Below are positions 23,279 to 34,156 of a stretch of 64,000 nt of DNA, piece by piece. The stretch comes from Peronospora farinosa (taxonomy: Eukaryota > Oomycota > Peronosporomycetes > Peronosporales > Peronosporaceae), in the NCBI GenBank assembly GCA_947646735.1, contig CANTFK010000994.1, positions 682,001-746,000 on the forward strand, read 5' to 3'. A program made the position numbers and the translations under genes. Each line of letters opens with the position of its first letter. Within the stretch, counting starts at the first letter, position 1. The notes under the pieces were generated by a model that saw nothing but the letters and a program-made list of their open reading frames with translations, was not told where the DNA came from and searched no databases.

Positions 23279-23460
23279 AATACTCCTCGCCAATGTATAT
23301 TGTCTACTAGCTCGGCATTTTTATCGTCCTCAGCAAATAGGTCGATTAATAGACGCGGGATTAGGAGCATTATGTTGTACCATAATGTGCGACGGCTGCT
23401 TTCTTTTATTCTTCCTCTATTGCATAACTTTCGATCTATCGCTGAATACGTTACCGTCAA

Positions 23461-23765
23461 ATGGCTACAGCAGAAAGGTTTTGTCTATGGAGATGTCCAA
23501 AGGAACAAGCCCGACTCGAACAGCTCGATTCACATCAGCAACTTATTAAACGCGTATCCTTAGTCGGTCTTCTAGCTACAATTGCTCGTGTGTTTATCAA
23601 AGTGACAGTTTGTATGTTAATCAGACTCTGCTAGCAATACGTAAAAGAAGAAGCACTTTAAGTTCTAAAAAAAGCAGAAACGGTCATGAATCTTACTCAA
23701 CGACCAAGGATCATCTGGTGCTCCGCCGCCACAGTCGCAGGAGCGCACAAGAAAAGCTCTTCTAA
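23461..23765 (+). CDS. Possible small basic protein gene, structure unclear
   Basis: From the ATG at 23461 an open stretch of 58 codons (MATAERFCLWRCPKEQ start, amphipathic QLIKRVSLVGLLATIARV) reads as plausible protein. One frame over, a second stretch beginning TLLAIRKRRSTLSSKKS runs to a TAA at 23763-23765. Joining the two needs either a very short intron (about 23 nt) or a one-base shift. I do not recognise the protein. It lies between the retroelement cluster and the first clear host gene and could be a decayed gene. Confidence 0.25.
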
Positions 23766-24469
23766 GGAAATGTATACTTGCAAAACTTTAGGAATGGAAA
23801 ACGTGGAGCGGTACAGAGAGACGCAGGCGCAAAGTCGTTTACCAACCAAACAATGCAGTGAACCCCGGATCCAAACACATTTTCGAGAACGAGACCTGCC
23901 TATTTTAACATTAACAACAGCATACTGTCATGCAAGAAGCGTGTACAAAATGAGATGTGGACGTGACAATCTGATGCTGCAGATCCCTCATACATCTCAC
24001 ATGTCTTTTTAAAGCAGTACATGCAAGAAGTCGTAGGCAGCACTACTTTCCGCATTTTGAACACAGCCTCCGTCAGCAGAGCCATCAGGTTATCACATGG
24101 CATGCATGCACTCCTTTGTCCATTCTTCCGTTTATCTTTCAGACATCGTCATAAATGGTTACGAAAAAGATCAAAAACCAAAGACGTACTGAACTGTATG
24201 ATTTGAAGTACAACCAACTAAAAGACAAATAGTCAAGCACGCCGTCATGTCATCCCTTCACGGTTTGATGCAGTAATTGTCGAGCTAAACAGAAAAATAA
24301 CAAAGCGCAATCATTTTATGACTTTTGATACCTTTCACGCGTAAACAAAAAGATGACGCATCATCTTGTATCATACTCACTTCACAACACCGTGATCGAT
24401 CAATGGAAAAAAGCTTCCCTCTAAATGTTTTATTCCATGCTTTATCCAGCTGTATTATTATAAATGAAA
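23766..24469. other. Intergenic stretch, nothing recognised
   Basis: AT-moderate sequence between the possible small gene and the J-protein gene. Short open stretches on both strands show no family motif, splice-supported exon or repeat. Confidence 0.6.
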
Positions 24470-25184
24470 TCAGCGCTTCTTCGACTGTTCCTTAAGGGTG
24501 CTCAAATTAATACCCCACAATGCCACCAATCCAATGGGGAAGGCCAGCCAGGCCAATGTTGCAGATTGTGTCGGCAACTTCGAGTTGGCAGCACGAAATT
24601 GTTTTCTCTCAATAAGGTTTGTCGCTCTTCGTCCAATAGCAGATGGTGCTACATGGGAACGTTGTCGATGGAATTGGGCCGTTGTAAAACGTGCATAAGT
24701 GTTTAATCCGCCAAACATCTCGTGCACATCTTGGGAATTCATGGGTTTGTAACTGCCAGTAGGTTTCTCTCCCATTCGATGGTCGTAAGTGGGGGCAGAA
24801 GAGACACCAAACATTTCAACGTCATACTTGATACGAGATGACTCATCACTTAGTATATCGTATGCAGCGTTTATGTGCAATATCGCAGTGTTCTATTATG
24901 TCACCAGAAAAAGGACATTAGATTAGGACCAATTACACAAAAAATAGACGGCATACATTTCCATCGTTTTGTTGGACAGAGCTTTTGGTCTTGGCGTGAT
25001 TGCGATCGGGGTGGTGCTCCAGTACTACACATACAATTGTCAGGACTAGAACAAGGAGTCAAATACTGGAAGAACCTAGAAACAGACCGAGCTTGCGATA
25101 GGCGAGTTTAATGTCGTCTGTGGATGCAGAGCGCTCGACGCCCAACACGTCGTAATAATTCGGCTGAAGGTGGGTTTTATCCAT
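24470..25184 (-). CDS. J-domain (DnaJ/Hsp40) protein with C-terminal membrane anchor
   Basis: Three exons were resolved by splice signals and frame: 25184-25088, 25024-24957 and 24892-24470, giving 195 aa. The N-terminal J domain (residues about 9-75) begins NYYDVLGVERSASTDDIKLA, carries the Hsp70-stimulating HPD in HHPDRNHAK, and continues INAAYDILSDESSRIKYDV. No Gly/Phe region or zinc finger follows, so it is a class C J protein. Near the C-terminus LAWLAFPIGLVALWGINL is one predicted membrane helix followed by a short basic tail, suggesting a tail anchor in the ER or mitochondria with the J domain in the cytosol. J proteins deliver clients to Hsp70 and trigger its ATPase. Introns are 63 and 64 nt with GT-AG ends. 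The neighbour upstream is the GFA-like gene in the same orientation, about 200 bp away. Confidence 0.85.
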
Positions 25185-25386
25185 GGTGAAACTAAATATG
25201 ACCTCACTTTTGTGACAGGAAGTAGATTCTTAAGATAGACAAGCTAAATTTAGAAATTTGAAGGAGTTTCAGCTGCACTATTTTTACATCTTTTACCTCC
25301 AAGAGATCGCAAATCGTTTCAAAATACAGGAATATGAAGAACCTGCACATTGATAAATTTGAGAGATTAGTTTTGGAAAGTTGCAA

Positions 25387-26586
25387 CTACACGCGAAACT
25401 CTTCGTCCAAAGGATTATGCAAATGACGCTGTCACATCAAGTAACGGTTATTCAATGGATTCAGATAGAAAACAATACTTTACAAACCTTGAGATAAAAC
25501 TCCAGCTGGTCCTTTGTCACGGATGTCGTGTCTTCTGACGATGCAAACGAAAAGCGCCTGGCGGGGCTGGTCGAGCTGACGGTAGAATGCGTGTCATCCG
25601 ATGGTAGTTCTCGGTACTTTTCGTGATTGTCCAGACGGGCCCACATCATCATCTGCTTCTGGAACGCACTGAAACGTGAAGACGCAAGCGAAGGAGTCAG
25701 AGTTGCTGAACGAGGAGTTACAATGTCATGCCAGCATCGTACATGATCGACTCATCACTGTCTTCTCGGACAGTGTCGAATCCCTGAGACTGCAGTGGAC
25801 GTCGATACGGCTGCTCCGACGGCAAAGGCAGTCGGTTGGCTTGTCCGAAGACTGGCTTTGCGCCTCTTGGAATAAATATGATCTATTGGATTTTCAGCCA
25901 CCAATGCAGGATAAATAAGTACCGCATCAAGATGATATAAGACGTCTCTGATCTGACACGAGCAAGCGAGCAGCATGTAGTCGCACCTTTATGTCGTCAA
26001 AGTTCTCGTCTTCCACGCAGTACAGATTGACAGCAACGCAGTCTGGCTGTGTCTGATCGAATTGGAAGATGTGAATACCTGTTACACATCAACGCCGAAA
26101 GCCGAACATTGACAACTCCAGTCAGTCTCTAGCAAGTAGCCACCTTGTATCTCTGGGATTCCACCATTATCAACCTACCACATTTGGCGCAAAAGACATG
26201 TTGGCATGACGTAGCTTGACTCTCATACAATGACACATCCGATGACTCCATCATCTCAAAGCAAGACGTCGAGACAATCTAACCACCACCACTAAACGAT
26301 CAGTCACCTTCACCCTCTCCCGTATCTCCACATTCACACCCACACACTTACCAGAAGCGGAAATCTTCCTTTTTTGCACGAAAACGTGTTACTATCATCA
26401 AACGCCTCGACTCTTTTTGGTGCAAGGACCATAAATCTATACATACATCATAAAACAACAACAAATATCAACCTACAACTTTCTTCTCTCTACAATTGCC
26501 AGTCGACAAAACAGGCACACAAATCCTCACCGCAGAGAACCACAATCGCAACCTCCTCGATGCTGGAATAATGGCAACTTGGGCAT
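25387..26586 (-). CDS. GFA / CENP-V-like (Mss4-fold) zinc protein
   Basis: Seven exons join in frame: 26586-26531, 26436-26352, 26278-26179, 26078-25987, 25855-25722, 25668-25488 and 25428-25387, for 229 aa. The N-terminal half is a glutathione-dependent-formaldehyde-activating/CENP-V fold: HRGGCDCGSLRFMVLAP, then HVFCAKCGIHIFQFDQ, then PDCVAVNLYCVED. The structural zinc ligands (CxC and CxxC) are present. The second, catalytic-type site usually reads CxCxxC, but this region reads FDDSNTFSCKKGRFPLL with one cysteine only. The C-terminal half is charged and Ser-rich with no domain I know. Substrate and role are unknown; members include carbon-sulphur lyases and CENP-V. The start ATG is inferred from family N-termini and an upstream exon is possible. 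The fourth-to-fifth exon junction is the least certain. Confidence 0.72.
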
Positions 26587-27738
26587 CCCATACTTTTTCC
26601 TACAAGAAAATAAAGATCGAAATCACAGCACAAATATTTCCAGGACAGATGCTTGTCAAAAGTCTGTCCGTCAATAAAGTCACTACCCCCACGCACTGAT
26701 AATAGACGTCCTTTCCACCTCCATCCAAGTCACAACGTTCCCATTTGCCCTGATTGTCTCGTATACTTCGATACAATTCACGTAGCTGTATCACAAAAAA
26801 AATATCCGAAAAATATCCACTTCATACAAAATTTTATCCGACAAGTTACAATATCATTTCTCATCGTACCACGAGCAGCCCGACGCTTATAAATAGCGTT
26901 GAGAGACCACCTATAACTTGATCCACTTCACGCACCATTCCTTTGGTCATTGCAAAGACCACAAAAGTCTCACGCACAAAGAGAGGCCAAAGAAGTTTAA
27001 TTACTGTCGGTCTGCACCGTCGCTTTGGATAATTGTGTATAGTGCCGTACTTAATGGAATTTGAACACCCACCCTTTTTATCGTATTTAAATCAACCTTT
27101 TTATATATTGTTTAAATTAGATTTTAACCCTTAACTGAATCGAAAGTGATAGTGATTCTGTTATCACCACCACGAGCTGATTCATCTGAGTAGACCAGTA
27201 TCAATCAAAGAGATTTAAAGTTGCACGATCAACAGTTGTCAGCTAAGAAAATTGGGTCCAAATTAAATGGTGCGTTGCTTGATTTCTTACAGGTCAAGGT
27301 CCAAATGCTCGAAATTTTATCCGGAACCACACCAAGAATGGCCTCGGCTGTTCGTGTCTGAAATGCATTGCAAGTATCTTGAATACCAAAGCAAAAGGTA
27401 AAAGCTCAGCACTGTCTGTACCCAGGAATAGCATGAACGTCTAAAAATGAAGGTTACAATAGTAGAAGACGTGAACTTTTCAATGAAGACCCGGTCCAGG
27501 AGATCTTCCATGAACACGGAGAAGGTCATCGGTAGTGCAGTAAACTACGTGGTCCATTAACCGTAGATTGATACACATGAACAGCCGCAATCTACCATGA
27601 TTGTCAAATTTGTGTCGTCAAACTTTTAGCCCTTCCATCTCACATGGTCATGAGGTTCTCCGTACCCACATCGCGACACGGAATTTGTGCCACCCTTTTT
27701 GTTTTGAGAGTTGTACAGAAGGTTGGACTAAGCCTTCG
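26587..27738. other. Intergenic region between GFA-like and JmjC genes
   Basis: About 1.15 kb without a supported gene. It includes the likely 5' leader of the GFA-like gene, pyrimidine- and A-rich stretches near 26790 and 27060-27120, and the 3' flank of the JmjC gene. Short open stretches here show no domain. Confidence 0.6.
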
Positions 27739-29295
27739 CTAGTCAAAGTTAAAGCCAAATCCGAAAGTGCTCCCACAGCTGGCTGTCATTGCTCTATCAG
27801 TCAATGCTATGTCATTCTCGTTCGAGGCTTCAGCAATAAGCATTTCCCATTTGGTTTTACGATTCTTGCGCTCATTTTCTTCCTGTAATTCCTTGGTCAC
27901 CTTGGCAAAAAGTTCCGGAAAGTGGTTGGTCATCACGTCTCGAAACATCCCGCTTAGCTTAGAACGCTGCTCTATTGAGCAGCCAGACACTTGCTCTGGC
28001 TTCTCTGACAGGAAATTCAACACACTCTTCACATTGCCAGAACTTACAAAGTTCTGAGTCACAGCGATACTCTCCTCGATATTAAGCACTGTGTGCCACC
28101 AGCCATGCGGTACAAACATAGTCTCGCCCTCACGGCAAATGCCTTCTAACGGCTTTAGATGTGCAGGCAACTTCTGCACAACCTTGTAAAACGTCACGAA
28201 CCACTCCATTAGAGACACTGGCGTAGACACCTCGCTACCATCCTCGCTTGGATGAATTCCAGGCGGGACTTGGCCAGGAGGGAACATGATCCACTTCTTA
28301 CTGCCTCGAATCACGCTGTTCCACGCGTTCGTAGCATTTGGGTCGATGTGAAAGCTGGAACCAGATTTCTTGGGACCAATGATGAGCCAGCGATAGTCCG
28401 GTCGCTTCTTCTCATCGAGGAGAGCAAAATAATCCTCACAAAAGTATTCAGGCACCACGTAGTCTTTTGCAAGCTGGGGCACCTTCGTAGCAAACTCTTT
28501 ATCGAAAACAAACAGTGGTTGATCATCCTGCAACACGCGTGCATAGTTCAAATAAGCATCCATAGGGAACTGAAACCCGCCAGCGTAGAATGTCGTGCCC
28601 TTGCAAACGTCACCTAAGTACTCATCCGTCCACTTGTCCATCGCCGCCCAGTTGTCAATAGCACCCGTGATGATCACCGGTAGATTAGGACCTTCAAAAT
28701 CCCTCTTAAAGTCTGCTACCGTCATGTTTGTAGCACTTCGACGCTCAATATTTTCTATCATCAGCCACGTTTCTTCAATTGGTGCAGCTGCACAATAAAA
28801 AGACTGAAACAATAGATCGGAGTACACTCCCTGCACATGAATTGAGCCTCCATCTTTTACCTTGTCATCATACTTGGTGTTCAAGTACGTAGCTTTCCAT
28901 GTAGACTTGGGCTTAAATTGTGCCTGCATTTGTTCAAGCACCAGCACTCGCCATAGTTCGTCGTGTGTGGCGTACACGTAGGCAGCGCGACTGCAAGCTG
29001 CCAAGTTCACCAAGTCCACAGCCGAGAAATAATTCAATAGTGAAAGTATCTGAATATCCGGCAGTATTCCCAGTCTGCCTAAACCTGATGTACGACACTC
29101 TATAACGCCATTGATAATGTCTTCGAAGTAGTTGCCAATAGGTTTAACACCCAGCGGATGTTTCAAACGACGCGCTCTTGGACTGTAGACGAAGTTGTTG
29201 CTGCTTGTATCTAGTGATGTCTTGACTTTCTTTGCTACTCGACTAGCAATTCTGTCGCCAGTACGGATGCATGTGGCGGCCGGAGGCTCACGCAT
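27739..29295 (-). CDS. F-box and JmjC domain 2-oxoglutarate oxygenase (JMJD6-like)
   Basis: This is a single exon of 518 aa. Residues about 74-122 form an F-box-like helix bundle (ILPDIQILSLLNYFSAVDLV, then CSRAAY and LWRVLV). Residues about 185-420 form a JmjC jelly roll. Iron ligands are His316 and Asp318 in SSFHIDPNAT and His401 in FVPHGWWHTVLN; Lys333 or Lys334 in GSKKWIMFPP probably binds 2-oxoglutarate. The downstream AVTQNFVS matches JMJD6-type enzymes, which hydroxylate lysines (and are reported to act on arginines) in nuclear and splicing proteins. An F-box before a JMJD6-like domain would allow docking to an SCF ubiquitin ligase. The basic N-terminus suggests nuclear entry. It faces the same way as tubulin gene A, 149 bp upstream. 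Confidence 0.88.
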   Translation of the reverse strand: MREPPAATCIRTGDRIASRVAKKVKTSLDTSSNNFVYSPRARRLKHPLGVKPIGNYFEDIINGVIECRTSGLGRLGILPDIQILSLLNYFSAVDLVNLAACSRAAYVYATHDELWRVLVLEQMQAQFKPKSTWKATYLNTKYDDKVKDGGSIHVQGVYSDLLFQSFYCAAAPIEETWLMIENIERRSATNMTVADFKRDFEGPNLPVIITGAIDNWAAMDKWTDEYLGDVCKGTTFYAGGFQFPMDAYLNYARVLQDDQPLFVFDKEFATKVPQLAKDYVVPEYFCEDYFALLDEKKRPDYRWLIIGPKKSGSSFHIDPNATNAWNSVIRGSKKWIMFPPGQVPPGIHPSEDGSEVSTPVSLMEWFVTFYKVVQKLPAHLKPLEGICREGETMFVPHGWWHTVLNIEESIAVTQNFVSSGNVKSVLNFLSEKPEQVSGCSIEQRSKLSGMFRDVMTNHFPELFAKVTKELQEENERKNRKTKWEMLIAEASNENDIALTDRAMTASCGSTFGFGFNFD

Positions 29296-29444
29296 TTCTA
29301 TGGTGTTGAAATACGTGCAATTTACAATATAGAAATGACTTATAGAAATGAAACTTTAGACAAAAGGTGAAGTAATAGCAAAAATCGATTCACAAACCAG
29401 ACCTATTTCAACCTATTGCTTCTAAAGCAAAGTGTAACACCTAG

Positions 29445-30803
29445 TTAATACTCGTCGCCAAAGGTTTCGTCCTCACCTTCGCCATCGGCAGTCTCAGCTG
29501 ACACTTCTTCGTAATCCTTCTCCAGAGCAGCAAGGTCTTCGCGAGCCTCCGAGAACTCGCCTTCTTCCATGCCCTCACCCACATACCAGTGCACGAACGC
29601 ACGCTTCGCGTACATCAGGTCGAACTTGTGGTTGATGCGTGAAAACACCTCAGCAATGGCGCTCGTGTTCGAGATCATGGCCACAGCGCGCTGTACGCGC
29701 GCGAGGTCACCGCCTGGCACCACCGACGGCGGTTGGTAGTTGATGCCGCACTTGAAGCCTGTCGGACACCAGTCCACGAACTGAATGGTGCGCTTCGTCT
29801 TGATCGTGGCCACGGCAGCGTTCACGTCCTTAGGAACAACATCACCTCGGTACATGAGACACGTAGCCATGTACTTGCCATGACGAGGGTCGCACTTGGC
29901 CATCATAGAGGTCGGCTCGAAGGCGCTGTTAGTGATCTCAGCAACCGAAAGCTGTTCGTGGTAGGCCTTTTCAGCTGAAATCACTGGAGCGTATGAGCTG
30001 AGCATGAAATGGATACGCGGATACGGCACCAAGTTGGTCTGGAACTCGGTAATATCCACATTCAACGAGCCATCGAAACGAAGCGACGTGGTCAACGATG
30101 AGATCACTTGTGCAATCAGTCGATTGAGGTTTGTATACGAGGGGCGCTCAACGCTTAAAGAACGACGACAAATGTCATAGATAGCTTCATTGTCCAACAT
30201 AATAGCCACGTCCATGTGCTCTAGCAACGAGTGCGTAGACAGCACCGAGTTGTACGGCTCTACGACAGCTGAAGACACTAGAGGAGACGGGTAGATCGTA
30301 AAGCCCAATTTGCTCTTACGACCATAGTCAACTGACAGACGCTCAAGTAGCAACGAGCCAAGACCGGAACCAGTACCTCCACCTACAGCATTAAACACCA
30401 TAAAGCCCTGAAGACCAGTACAAGCATCTGCAAGCTTGCGGACACGGTCTAGTACTTGGTCTACAACTTCTTTGCCAATAGTGTAGTGGCCACGTGCATA
30501 ATTATTAGCAGCATCCTCTTTTCCTGAAATGATCTGTTCTGGATGGTACAATTGACGGTACGTGCCCGTCCGCACCTCGTCACAGACAGTAGGTTCCAAG
30601 TCGACAAACACGGCACGAGGGACGTGTTTTCCTGATCCTGTTTCAGAGAAAAAGGTCGAGAACGAATCGTCTCCCATGGCACTAGAGTCACTAGGGATTT
30701 GACCATCGGGTTGAATACCATGTTCAAGACAATAGAGCTCCCAACAAGCATTACCGACTTGGATACCGCCTTGACCGAGATGAATTGAGAGGATTTCACG
30801 CAT
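29445..30803 (-). CDS. Alpha-tubulin, copy A
   Basis: This intronless gene encodes 452 aa, the usual length. [20 protein letters not shown] begins it, the tubulin GTP loop is GGGTGSG, the alpha-specific catalytic Glu is in [18 protein letters not shown], and the tail ends DEY so the C-terminal tyrosine is present. Alpha-tubulin pairs with beta-tubulin to form microtubules. Position 40, normally the acetylated lysine in alpha-tubulin, is replaced by serine ([10 protein letters not shown]). Differences from copy B include Met for Thr in [19 protein letters not shown] for DIERPTYAN, Asn for Asp in SRINHKF, and a TFGDEY tail. It is head-to-head with copy B across 569 bp and nearly identical to it in DNA over the first 500 bases. 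Confidence 0.98.
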   Translation of the reverse strand: MREILSIHLGQGGIQVGNACWELYCLEHGIQPDGQIPSDSSAMGDDSFSTFFSETGSGKHVPRAVFVDLEPTVCDEVRTGTYRQLYHPEQIISGKEDAANNYARGHYTIGKEVVDQVLDRVRKLADACTGLQGFMVFNAVGGGTGSGLGSLLLERLSVDYGRKSKLGFTIYPSPLVSSAVVEPYNSVLSTHSLLEHMDVAIMLDNEAIYDICRRSLSVERPSYTNLNRLIAQVISSLTTSLRFDGSLNVDITEFQTNLVPYPRIHFMLSSYAPVISAEKAYHEQLSVAEITNSAFEPTSMMAKCDPRHGKYMATCLMYRGDVVPKDVNAAVATIKTKRTIQFVDWCPTGFKCGINYQPPSVVPGGDLARVQRAVAMISNTSAIAEVFSRINHKFDLMYAKRAFVHWYVGEGMEEGEFSEAREDLAALEKDYEEVSAETADGEGEDETFGDEY

Positions 30804-31372
30804 GTCGAGTTTGAATGTGTGGCTATTGTCAAACTTGACAAATGACGTAGGACAACGCGAAGATAATTCGACTTACATATTGATAGAGGTTGATGGAATG
30901 TTACTGGTTTTTTGTTTCGTATTAAATATACAGAAATAGTGTATATCACCCGAATATAGAATCAAACAGGTTCAATTGTGCCGCATTTCTGCATATTTGT
31001 AGCAATTCGTGGGCGACAATCCGTAAAGTTCCTAAAATAGTCAGATCGAGACATACTACCCGAGCTTTTAAAAATGAATATTACATTAGTACATTTGTCC
31101 TTAAAGCGACAGGTCACATATGCGAGACGGGTGGTGTGCGTAGCAGGAGCGTTTTTATTGGGTAGGATTGTGCCACTCTAGCATCTGATTGGTTCAAACC
31201 TCCTTTGCAGTCGTAAAAGAGTCTACTTTTCAAATATTCAAATATTCTGGAACTCCCTTTCCCGCCTGTGCCTTTCTCGTCGTCATTCTAAAATTCGACT
31301 ATAAACGCCCTCATAACGTTTAAAGTTGATCCAAATAAGAACCTCCCACAGTCTTAATCGCCAATAAAAAAT
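30804..31372. promoter_or_regulatory. Bidirectional promoter region between two alpha-tubulin genes
   Basis: These 569 bp separate the start codons of divergent tubulin genes, so both promoters must lie here or overlap it. The flanks next to each ATG differ although the coding starts are almost identical. No other gene is seen inside. Confidence 0.7.
31283..31296 (+). promoter_or_regulatory. Candidate oomycete initiator of alpha-tubulin B
   Basis: TCATTCTAAAATTC, about 77 bp before the ATG, resembles the oomycete core promoter consensus (TCATTYYNCAWTTT) with two mismatches. It is the best such match upstream of this gene. Confidence 0.35.
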
Positions 31373-32731
31373 ATGCGTGAAATCCTCTCAATTCATCTCG
31401 GTCAAGGCGGTATCCAAGTCGGTAATGCTTGTTGGGAGCTCTATTGTCTTGAACATGGTATTCAACCCGATGGTCAAATCCCTAGTGACTCTAGTGCCAT
31501 GGGAGACGATTCGTTCTCGACCTTTTTCTCTGAAACAGGATCAGGAAAACACGTCCCTCGTGCCGTGTTTGTCGACTTGGAACCTACTGTCTGTGACGAG
31601 GTGCGGACGGGCACGTACCGTCAATTGTACCATCCAGAACAGATCATTTCAGGAAAAGAGGATGCTGCTAATAATTATGCACGTGGCCACTACACTATTG
31701 GCAAAGAAGTTGTAGACCAAGTACTAGACCGTGTCCGCAAGCTTGCAGATGCATGTACTGGTCTTCAGGGCTTTATGGTGTTTAATGCTGTAGGTGGAGG
31801 TACTGGTTCCGGTCTTGGCTCGTTGCTACTTGAGCGTCTGTCAGTTGACTATGGTCGTAAGAGCAAATTGGGCTTTACGATCTACCCCTCGCCTCTAGTG
31901 TCTTCAGCTGTCGTAGAGCCGTACAACTCGGTGCTGTCTACGCATTCGTTGCTGGAGCACACGGACGTGGCTATTATGCTGGACAATGAAGCTATTTACG
32001 ACATTTGTCGTCGTTCGCTGGACATTGAACGTCCGACTTACGCAAATCTTAATCGACTGATTGCACAAGTGATCTCATCGTTGACCACATCGCTTCGTTT
32101 CGATGGCTCGTTGAATGTGGATATTACCGAGTTCCAGACCAACTTGGTGCCGTATCCGCGTATCCATTTCATGCTCAGCTCATACGCTCCAGTAATTTCT
32201 GCTGAAAAGGCCTACCACGAGCAGCTTTCGGTTGCTGAGATCACTAACAGCGCCTTTGAGCCGACCTCTATGATGGCCAAGTGTGACCCTCGTCATGGCA
32301 AGTACATGGCTACGTGTCTCATGTACCGAGGTGATGTTGTTCCTAAGGACGTGAACGCTGCCGTGGCCACGATCAAGACCAAGCGCACCATTCAGTTTGT
32401 AGACTGGTGTCCGACAGGCTTCAAGTGCGGCATCAACTACCAGCCGCCGTCGGTGGTGCCAGGCGGTGACCTCGCGCGCGTACAGCGCGCTGTGGCCATG
32501 ATCTCGAACACGAGCGCCATTGCTGAGGTGTTTTCCCGCATCGACCACAAGTTCGACCTAATGTACGCCAAACGTGCGTTCGTGCACTGGTATGTGGGTG
32601 AGGGCATGGAAGAAGGCGAGTTCTCGGAGGCTCGTGAGGACCTTGCTGCTCTGGAGAAGGACTACGAAGAAGTGTCAGCTGAGACTGCCGATGGCGAAGG
32701 TGAGGACGAGGAGTTTGGTGAGGAGTACTAA
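31373..32731 (+). CDS. Alpha-tubulin, copy B
   Basis: This intronless gene encodes 452 aa. All alpha-tubulin landmarks are present: the GTP loop [27 protein letters not shown], the catalytic Glu in VDITEFQTN, and a C-terminal acidic tail ending EEFGEEY. As in copy A, residue 40 is serine ([10 protein letters not shown]), so the canonical acetyl-lysine is missing. The middle and 3' part diverge from copy A at synonymous and some replacement sites, while the first 500 bases are nearly the same. Its residues match the common alpha-tubulin consensus better than those of copy A, making B the more conservative copy. A 77-bp-upstream initiator-like site may drive it. Confidence 0.98.
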   Translation: MREILSIHLGQGGIQVGNACWELYCLEHGIQPDGQIPSDSSAMGDDSFSTFFSETGSGKHVPRAVFVDLEPTVCDEVRTGTYRQLYHPEQIISGKEDAANNYARGHYTIGKEVVDQVLDRVRKLADACTGLQGFMVFNAVGGGTGSGLGSLLLERLSVDYGRKSKLGFTIYPSPLVSSAVVEPYNSVLSTHSLLEHTDVAIMLDNEAIYDICRRSLDIERPTYANLNRLIAQVISSLTTSLRFDGSLNVDITEFQTNLVPYPRIHFMLSSYAPVISAEKAYHEQLSVAEITNSAFEPTSMMAKCDPRHGKYMATCLMYRGDVVPKDVNAAVATIKTKRTIQFVDWCPTGFKCGINYQPPSVVPGGDLARVQRAVAMISNTSAIAEVFSRIDHKFDLMYAKRAFVHWYVGEGMEEGEFSEAREDLAALEKDYEEVSAETADGEGEDEEFGEEY

Positions 32732-34156
32732 GATGATCAGTGCTCTGATTGAATTGAGAGTCTAGCAGTCGAGTAGCGTTCGTCTATATTCGTTCGAACA
32801 ACTCACCAATACATTGAACCTGCCTGCTTTCAAAGTGACAATGCTTCCAATATCTACTAATGTAAATTTGCAGGATTTCGACTACAAATTAAGATTGGAA
32901 TGTAATTGTTAGGATATTCAAGATACCTGATTACAAGCCAGATACTAATTTTGTCCGTTTCAGATTAATTTGTGTGGGGTTCGAGCGTCCTTTTTGATTA
33001 CTCTTAAGTTCGCATTGGCTAAATTTGACCATTATTCTCTCTTTTTAATATTAATTGTAATTATAATATGGTGCGCGAAGTCTTTCACCTAACAGAAGCA
33101 ATAATAATTGTTTTGGGACGCAAAGGGTTGTTAAATGGTACTAAGTATCCGGTTTAATTCAATAGATGCTAACAAGAAACATCACTTCGGTGGCAATGCA
33201 TCTCTTGGACAGCAAAAGACCATGCTGTCCGCCAATGTTGTCCTGTTGACAACATCTGCTCATACTCCACGACGGCCTATTCCCGTTCGTTTGGTCCAAC
33301 CCCCATACAACCACTTACGATCCGCGCAATAGTGTTGCTCTACTTTAGCAGAGCTCACCATTTCTGCGATGTAATTATTGTTTGGATGTGTCCACAAAAA
33401 ATTGGGATTTTTTCCGTGTGTTTACGTGATTTATGGACTGATCAACCAATTAGCTTCTTCTCGGCTTTGCCACGACATTGCAGCATTTTTGTGATCATTT
33501 TAAACCAAATGTTGCTTCCATCGGGTCAAGAAATAAGCGTTTAGAGCGAGTCAATGCATCAAAGAGTTCAAGATGAATCTTTTTCTTGGATAAGCCATTG
33601 TTGTGATTCCTTTAGTAACGAATGAATTATAGTTGAATTCCGACAGGCGAATTGCATCGCTTGTTAGTTCAAGCAGGTGATGCGTCGTCAGCTGACACTT
33701 TGTTGTCAGGCGGAGAAGAGGTGTTCAAATAATTATGTAGAGATATAGCAATTATAGTAAAAAAAAATGTAAGAAACTTCCTATCGGATTGGGTGCTGCT
33801 GTACCATTTCTTAATTTGGGTTCCTACATTAAAAATTTTTGGTCCGAATTATAGAACTAGCGATTCATTTATAGAATTGTGCATCCTATTATCGATCATG
33901 ATTTATGTGGTAGCCACATTGTGTCACCAAATGATACAATAACTACTGACAGCATATAGTATAGTAGTAGTAATAGTGCGTAGTACTCCCTACTTACTAC
34001 TCTACCGAGTATTATCTAATTCAGGAGCATGCGAAGGGTGTTACAATAATACGGGACAATGCTAAAAGGTGGCACATGTCCCATAATAATCGTGTCCACA
34101 ACATGAAACCAACTTCATAATTTTGTCTGGCAGTCAGACCCCAAGGCAAGGAAAAA
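32732..34156. other. Intergenic region, nothing recognised
   Basis: About 1.4 kb of AT-rich sequence between tubulin B and the SNARE gene. It holds microsatellite-like TAGTAGTAATAG text near 33960 and short open stretches (33135-33544) that show no motif. No RNA gene was recognised. Confidence 0.6.

Noticed and set aside
25204..25386. 60-codon minus-strand frame between the J-protein and GFA-like genes
   Set aside because: AT-rich, hydrophobic by composition, and immediately after a stop codon of the upstream gene; no motif.
32180..32548. 122-codon open frame antisense to alpha-tubulin B (similar ones at 29733-29978 and 43933-44301)
   Set aside because: It recurs antisense to every tubulin copy and follows tubulin codon bias; it is a shadow, with no independent family match.
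33135..33544. Two adjacent 65-70-codon plus-strand frames
   Set aside because: No motif, no splice support and ordinary AT-rich intergenic composition.
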